Source: an uncultured Prevotellaceae bacterium (GTDB taxonomy: Bacteria > Bacteroidota > Bacteroidia > Bacteroidales > Bacteroidaceae). From it: a stretch of DNA of 38,938 nucleotides. The stretch covers positions 1 through 38,938 of the forward strand of contig CADCIB010000031.1 in the NCBI GenBank assembly GCA_902801375.1. The letters are read 5' to 3'. Made by a program: the position numbers and the translations under genes. Positions 35,012 through 38,938 of the stretch are shown one piece after another (the first letter of the stretch is position 1; the number at the start of each line of letters is the position of its first letter). Under the pieces are notes generated by a model. It saw only the letters and a program-made list of their open reading frames with translations, searched no databases and had not been told where the DNA came from.

Positions 35012-35205
35012 CGTGCCAAAAAATCAATTACTCGCATTTTTACCCATTGAAACTCTGCTATATTGAGGGAGTAACGTCCCCCAAATGACATAAGTAGTCG
35101 TAGGGCATCTTCCGCTATTGCGAATTCAAAAGTGAAATAACGGCAATTTATTGAGAAGTATAGTTAATAATCGTGATATTTTGCTTTTGTTTCGACAAAA
35201 ATGAT

Positions 35206-35213
35206 TATCTTTG
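35206..35213 (+). promoter_or_regulatory. -7 box before the relic regulator
   Basis: TATCTTTG is 26 bases before the relic ATG at 35240. TTTG occurs at 35180-35183 (22-base spacer). It may now drive the nuclease gene downstream, since no other box is seen before 35558. Confidence 0.5.
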
Positions 35214-35239
35214 TACACATATCATTTCATCATCCTAAT

Positions 35240-35350
35240 ATGGGCAAAGACATCAATATTATCAAAATGGTGCTTGCAGAGAAGAAAAGAACCAATAAAT
35301 GGCAGGTTGAACATCTTGATTGTGTGCCAACCACGTTCTCATATGATTAA
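35240..35350 (+). pseudogene. Relic of a small XRE-type helix-turn-helix regulator
   Basis: A 36-residue frame, MGKDINIIKMVLAEKKRTNK then WQVEHLDCVPTTFSYD, ends in TAA. It closely resembles the N-terminus of small Bacteroidetes Cro/CI-type regulators found beside restriction-modification genes, with the form KRTNKWLAEQLGKDPTTVSKW. The second helix is degraded and the C-terminal half is missing or frameshifted (a frame from 35351 to about 35413 retains a weak likeness). I judge it non-functional. Confidence 0.6.
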
Positions 35351-35439
35351 TGGATAAAAAAGACATTAGAATTTGTGACATATTGCATCGGGAAACTATC
35401 CGTATTGCTTAAATTGCTCAAAAAGAAGTATACAAACGT

Positions 35440-35551
35440 CTGAAGACATCAGGCATATTGTATGACTACATTGTACATTCCGAGATACATAGGCGACGTA
35501 GATAATCCCAAAGGTGGAGTTCGTGGAGTGATACATAGAAAACAAAAATAA
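35440..35551 (+). pseudogene. Relic of a HIT-family protein C-terminus
   Basis: From 35462 the frame reads MTTLYIPRYIGDVDNPKGG then VRGVIHRKQK and stops. This matches the end of HIT-family nucleotide hydrolases, where HxHxHxxPRYxGDVENPxGGVRGVIP is usual. The bases just before (about 35440-35461) encode remnants of the His triad in other frames (H, I, V, stop, L, H). The N-terminal part is gone. It lies 6 bp before the nuclease ATG, suggesting an older XRE-HIT-nuclease operon. Confidence 0.55.
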
Positions 35552-35557
35552 GAGGCT

Positions 35558-36853
35558 ATGCAGATAATTGAGACTATAGGCAATCAAAATTTGATGAATA
35601 GAGAAAAAACGCTATTTCTTTGTTCCAAGAGGACTCCTATAGAGCTGTATGGCTATGTGTTCAGATGGACAGACAGCCTTACAGAGAGGGATAGCATAGT
35701 ATGCTTCAATTCTACCGATATGGAATCGGAGGTATTGAAGGCTTTGCTTGTTGCTATAGTTCCTACCATTTTGTTTGTCATGAACCGCTTTACTGACGTG
35801 AATAACATTCAGATAGAACGAGCTCTTAAAGAAAACAGAATGCTCATTGTTATCCTGAGGCGTGATGAACCAAGAGCAAAAGGAGCTACGCCCAAACTTA
35901 GAAATGAATATGTGTTATCGCTTTGTCAGCATGTCGTTTGTGGTTATGTGAATAAGAATGGAAGTGTATTCTCGCTGCTGGCAGGACGAAAAGATGTTGT
36001 AAATCTTATCGATGAAAATGCATATTCAATGGCATCAGAACCAATTGCTGGCCATGAACGATGGACTGTGGCACAGGACAAGAAGCTGCTTCGGATGTTT
36101 TATGATGACATGGGAATCCATGCCATCCATAAGCAGATGCAAAGGACATACGCTGCTGTCTATGCACGTATTCATTCCATCACGTTGCCAGAAGAGTTAC
36201 TAAAAGGACGAGAATTTGAGGATTATGTACTAAGCCTGTTTAACTTTCAGGAAAGTGATGAACTCATTCTGCAAGAATGGCAGGGCGACAAGTCGTATGG
36301 AATGATTCTGCCAGAAAACAACAGCAATCCCGATTTCGTCTTCCGATACAAACAAAATGAATTTGCCATAGAATGTAAGTGGCGAGAGAAGCTAAGTCTT
36401 GATTGGAGTAAGGACTTGTTCCCGACAAGAAGAATTGAGAATTACATGAGTTTCTCCAAAGTTCGGCACATGCCAGTAACAATCATCCTTGGCATTGGCG
36501 GTGAGCCATGCAATCCAGAACTACTTTACAAAATCCCTTTAGAGGAAATCGTTTCAATAAGCTCAGGAAATCAATCAATAGTTGATTATCTATGTCCTAT
36601 ACTGTCTTTCGATGCTTCTATGTTTTTACAACAAGAGGAAAAACCCAAAGATAAGGCCTATACGCTTAATGAGAAGCGCAAGCAATTTCCTAATGCATAT
36701 AAGCCATGGAGTGATGAGGATGACAAATTGCTTGTTACTCTATATGATGAAAACAGAAGCATAAAAGAACTTATGTCTATATTCAAACGTAATGAGGGTG
36801 CTATATATTCAAGAATCCGAAAACTAATTTGTAAGGTCAATGGAGAGAAATAG
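35558..36853 (+). CDS. DprA/SLOG-like, Myb-like and PD-(D/E)XK nuclease fusion protein
   Basis: A 431-residue protein of four parts. Residues 17-142 resemble the DprA/SLOG Rossmann domain (LFLCSKRTP, then MESEVLKALL, then IERALKENRMLIVILRR, then LRNEYVLSL). Residues 168-208 look like a Myb/SANT DNA-binding domain (RWTVAQDKKLLRMFYDD, then TYAAVYARIHSI). Residues 216-330 match a PD-(D/E)XK nuclease: Glu221 (REFEDYV), Asp259 (NPDFVF) and Glu272-x-Lys274 (AIECKWRE). Residues 383-423 are a second Myb-like domain (PWSDEDDKLLVTLYDE, then NEGAIYSRIRKL). No membrane segment or signal peptide is seen. A role in DNA cleavage or defence is inferred; no partner is known. The Met at residue 13 (35594) is an alternative start. 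It sits between the relics and AbiE. Confidence 0.75.
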   Translation: MQIIETIGNQNLMNREKTLFLCSKRTPIELYGYVFRWTDSLTERDSIVCFNSTDMESEVLKALLVAIVPTILFVMNRFTDVNNIQIERALKENRMLIVILRRDEPRAKGATPKLRNEYVLSLCQHVVCGYVNKNGSVFSLLAGRKDVVNLIDENAYSMASEPIAGHERWTVAQDKKLLRMFYDDMGIHAIHKQMQRTYAAVYARIHSITLPEELLKGREFEDYVLSLFNFQESDELILQEWQGDKSYGMILPENNSNPDFVFRYKQNEFAIECKWREKLSLDWSKDLFPTRRIENYMSFSKVRHMPVTIILGIGGEPCNPELLYKIPLEEIVSISSGNQSIVDYLCPILSFDASMFLQQEEKPKDKAYTLNEKRKQFPNAYKPWSDEDDKLLVTLYDENRSIKELMSIFKRNEGAIYSRIRKLICKVNGEK

Positions 36854-37059
36854 TATAATAAAAGAACCCTACAATTTCAGCATAGTTCCGTAGAATTGGG
36901 CATCGTGCTACATGTTGGCCATACTTCTATGCGATAGTAAATGAATGAACTAATACATTATTTTGGGAATAACATAGAAGTTGACCCAAGATTTCTTAAA
37001 ATGCCGTCAGAAATGGCTGCATCTTGTTTATTGTGTCTTTTTTCACAATAGAGAATCTA

Positions 37060-37090
37060 CTTTCCCACGCAAAATCTTCTTTCCGACGCA
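37060..37090. repeat. Imperfect direct repeat in the gap before AbiE
   Basis: CTTTCCCACGCA at 37060-37071 and CTTTCCGACGCA at 37079-37090 differ by one base. They lie in the 719-bp gap 36854-37572, which otherwise holds no gene I can support, a G-rich stretch at 37166-37184 and short A/T-rich segments. Confidence 0.5.
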
Positions 37091-37104
37091 GAAGTTACTA
37101 TCTG

Positions 37105-37134
37105 CAAATATAAGTATCTGATAATCAGTACAAA
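37105..37134 (-). promoter_or_regulatory. Candidate leftward promoter in the nuclease-AbiE gap
   Basis: On the minus strand TTTG at 37134-37131, an 18-base spacer and TATATTTG at 37112-37105. It would read toward the nuclease gene's 3' end. There is no protein frame below it; a short RNA is possible. Confidence 0.4.
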
Positions 37135-37315
37135 CACCTTTGTTTTAGGGTGTCTAAAGTGACTCCGAGGGACGGTGGGGGGACGCAAAATAGGCAAAAA
37201 TCTGCAAATATGACTGCCTTCAAAAAAAGAAAATGCAAACATCTGCAAAATCGATTTCTCAGTTCTTTGCACGTTTACACTTTTTAACGCAGGTTTTTGC
37301 ACATTCTTACATTAA

Positions 37316-37361
37316 GGTTTAGTTTAGGTTATAGATATTTAATATGGGTATAAACTAAACC
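37316..37361. repeat. Inverted repeat upstream of the AbiE operon
   Basis: GGTTTAGTTTA (37316-37326) and TAAACTAAACC (37351-37361) are exact inverted copies with 24 bases between. Known AbiEi antitoxins repress their own promoter by binding inverted repeats, but this pair lies about 190 bp above the -7 box, so the link is uncertain. Confidence 0.6.
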
Positions 37362-37547
37362 AAAGGGTTGCGCTATCAAACAGAATAATTGGCTTCTCTT
37401 TCTTTTGGACGGCAATCAAATCTCATATTTAGAGTTATATGCGTGTATTTTGCTTCCAAATTCGATAAAAATGCGAATTTGGAGATAAAAATCTATAAAA
37501 TAGTGTGATTTTAGGCGAAAACAGTACAAAGCTAATATTTTTTTTAT

Positions 37548-37555
37548 TATATTTG
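37548..37555 (+). promoter_or_regulatory. -7 box of the AbiE operon
   Basis: TATATTTG ends 17 bases before the ATG at 37573. No clear TTTG is found at -33. Confidence 0.45.
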
Positions 37556-37572
37556 CACCAAAATTACTCACC

Positions 37573-38376
37573 ATGACATTGCAAAAGTGGATTGAAGATA
37601 GAGCTATTCATGGTTTTCCTACGTTTTCTATTGAGGATGTAAGGGCTGCTGACTTGTGCTCTTCAGAACAGATTCTTCAAAATGAACTTTCCAGACTTAG
37701 TTCAAACAAGACCATAGCCAGTGTATATAGAGGGTATTACGTTATTATTCCCACTCAATATGTGTTGCGTGGATCTGTGCCAGCAACCTATTATATTGAT
37801 CAGTTAATGTCGTATCTGCAAAAGCCTTACTATGTATGTATGCTTAGTGCAGCAGAGCTACTTGGCGCTGCTCATCAACGTCCCCAGCAATTCTCTGTAA
37901 TGACGACTTTTCCTAAGCGTAGGACAGTCTCTACTCGTAATGTAACCATTGATTGGTATTATCGGGATGGACTGCCAGAGGAAGCCCTGATTACAAAGAA
38001 TACTGAAACGGGAACTATCCGTATATCAAATCCTCTTCTAACCGCCGCTGACTTAGTGCAATATCAGCAACATGTAGGCGGATTGTCGCGAGTCGCCACC
38101 ATACTTGAAGAACTTTCAGAGCAGATTGACATTAATAATCAGTTTGCGCCACTTGCAACTTATGTGAAAAAGGTTGTATGGCAACGACTTGGCTATATAC
38201 TTGAAAATGTTGTCGGGGAAAAGAAGTTAGCAGATAAATTGTATGAACAGCTTCGTACATCATCGGGTTATTTCAAATATCAACCTTTGAGTACATCGGC
38301 AGAAGATAATCCATCTGTCAGAGACAGCCGGTGGAAGATAAACATAAACGTAGAAATAGAAACAGACGATATATGA
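37573..38376 (+). CDS. AbiEi-family antitoxin (type IV toxin-antitoxin)
   Basis: A 267-residue AbiEi-type antitoxin. The N-terminal winged-helix region (about residues 1-60) includes LSRLSSNKTIASVYRGYYVI, and the middle has LQKPYYVCMLSAAELLGAAHQ, a characteristic AbiEi block. The C-terminal domain supports toxin neutralisation. AbiEi typically represses its own operon and counters AbiEii without binding it directly; this is family knowledge. The stop overlaps the toxin ATG (ATGA at 38373-38376), so the two are coupled. It is AT-richer than the genes before 34.7 kb. Confidence 0.85.
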   Translation: MTLQKWIEDRAIHGFPTFSIEDVRAADLCSSEQILQNELSRLSSNKTIASVYRGYYVIIPTQYVLRGSVPATYYIDQLMSYLQKPYYVCMLSAAELLGAAHQRPQQFSVMTTFPKRRTVSTRNVTIDWYYRDGLPEEALITKNTETGTIRISNPLLTAADLVQYQQHVGGLSRVATILEELSEQIDINNQFAPLATYVKKVVWQRLGYILENVVGEKKLADKLYEQLRTSSGYFKYQPLSTSAEDNPSVRDSRWKININVEIETDDI

Positions 38377-38938
38377 TAAACAGAACAGCAATACAACAAT
38401 GGAGTGAATATGCTCCGTGGATAGATAATGCCCAGATAGAGCAAGATCTGATTATATGTCGTGCCTTGGTTTCCATCTTTAGTGATGAGTTCTTGGCGTC
38501 GCAGTTAGCTTTCCGTGGTGGAACAGCCTTACATAAATTGTATCTCTCACCTCAGCCACGCTATAGTGAAGATATCGATTTGGTTCAGATTACCCCTGGA
38601 CCTATCAAGCCAATCATGTATCGATTAGGAGAAGTTCTAGACTGGTTGCCAGACAGGGTAACTAAGCAGAAACGATACAATAATACGATGTTGTTCCGTG
38701 TGGAGTCTGAAATACCACCAACGGTACAGATACGTCTGAAAGTTGAAATCAATTGCTTTGAACATTTCAACGTACTTGGACTGACAAAGATTCCGTTCAA
38801 AGTGGAGAACTCATGGTTCACAGGCGAAGCCGAACTGATGACCTATCATTTCGAAGAACTCTTGGGAACCAAACTTCGTGCCCTTTATCAGCGCAAGAAA
38901 GGCCGTGACCTCTTTGACCTTTATATCGCTTTACAGCG
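38373..38938 (+). CDS. AbiEii-family nucleotidyltransferase toxin, cut by the window edge
   Basis: An open frame of 188 codons with no stop before the window ends, so it is partial at its 3' end. It begins MINRTAIQQWSEYAPW. The nucleotidyltransferase motifs are present: FRGGTALHKLY at about residues 48-58, then SEDIDLV with the metal-binding DxD, and KKGRDLFDLY near the edge. AbiEii enzymes add nucleotides (GTP preferred in studied cases) to targets such as tRNA and halt growth during phage attack. The start overlaps the antitoxin stop by 4 bases, the standard AbiE arrangement. Confidence 0.85.
   Translation, partial: MINRTAIQQWSEYAPWIDNAQIEQDLIICRALVSIFSDEFLASQLAFRGGTALHKLYLSPQPRYSEDIDLVQITPGPIKPIMYRLGEVLDWLPDRVTKQKRYNNTMLFRVESEIPPTVQIRLKVEINCFEHFNVLGLTKIPFKVENSWFTGEAELMTYHFEELLGTKLRALYQRKKGRDLFDLYIALQ

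Noticed and set aside
34819-35091. 90-residue minus-strand frame over the tRNA-Ser gene
   Set aside because: It is the antisense translation of the tRNA (GETGIRTRDTLLTYTRFPG), a known spurious protein found in databases.
37201-37250. Repeated TCTGCAAA motif as a new repeat family
   Set aside because: Most copies here and at 8637 are explained by minus-strand -7 boxes ending in TTTGCAGA.
37057-37302. 81-residue minus-strand frame in the gap before AbiE
   Set aside because: It covers the direct repeats and the candidate promoter; no recognisable motif.

Overview
The window looks like chromosomal DNA from a Bacteroidales bacterium, probably Prevotellaceae; the genus cannot be fixed from the sequence alone. 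The evidence is promoters of the Bacteroidetes form (TTTG, about 20 bases, TAnnTTTG), a 290-residue primary sigma factor without region 1.1, a type IX secretion type B sorting domain, a GldB-type lipoprotein, an S9B dipeptidyl peptidase IV and a complete Na+-NQR operon. Genes up to about 34.7 kb are near 50-55% GC in hand-counted lines.

1-8.3 kb: DUF1015 protein and YigZ/IMPACT protein (one operon), GldB-like lipoprotein, then a compact run of DPP IV, DUF4861 protein, endonuclease III (nth) and a DUF2461 protein. 8.3-8.8 kb is non-coding; it holds a MITE-like element with 24-bp terminal inverted repeats and a possible leftward small RNA ending in a strong terminator. 8.8-19.1 kb: a membrane-anchored AraC-type regulator, uvrA, a secreted T9SS-type protein, a LysM plus periplasmic-binding-fold protein, an outer-membrane beta-barrel protein, a COG2509 FAD protein, an acidic-tailed unknown protein and an omega-amidase of the nitrilase family. 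19.2-28.4 kb: rarA, a D-2-hydroxyacid dehydrogenase, rpoD, a phytase-like secreted protein and a very large TamB homologue whose start is best placed at a TTG just after its promoter. 28.3-29.0 kb is a repeat-bearing intergenic region. 29.0-34.7 kb is nqrABCDEF, ended by a terminator.

34.9 kb to the right edge is different. A tRNA-Ser(GGA) gene marks the border, and the DNA after it is clearly more AT-rich. It carries relics of an XRE-type regulator and a HIT-family protein, then an intact 431-residue protein with an unusual architecture (DprA/SLOG-like Rossmann domain, Myb/SANT-like domain, PD-(D/E)XK nuclease domain, second Myb/SANT-like domain). An AbiE type IV toxin-antitoxin pair follows, with the toxin cut by the window edge. 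I read this as the start of a defence or genomic island at the tRNA gene. The multi-domain nuclease is the best candidate in the window for an undescribed system; its role is inferred from domains and neighbours only.
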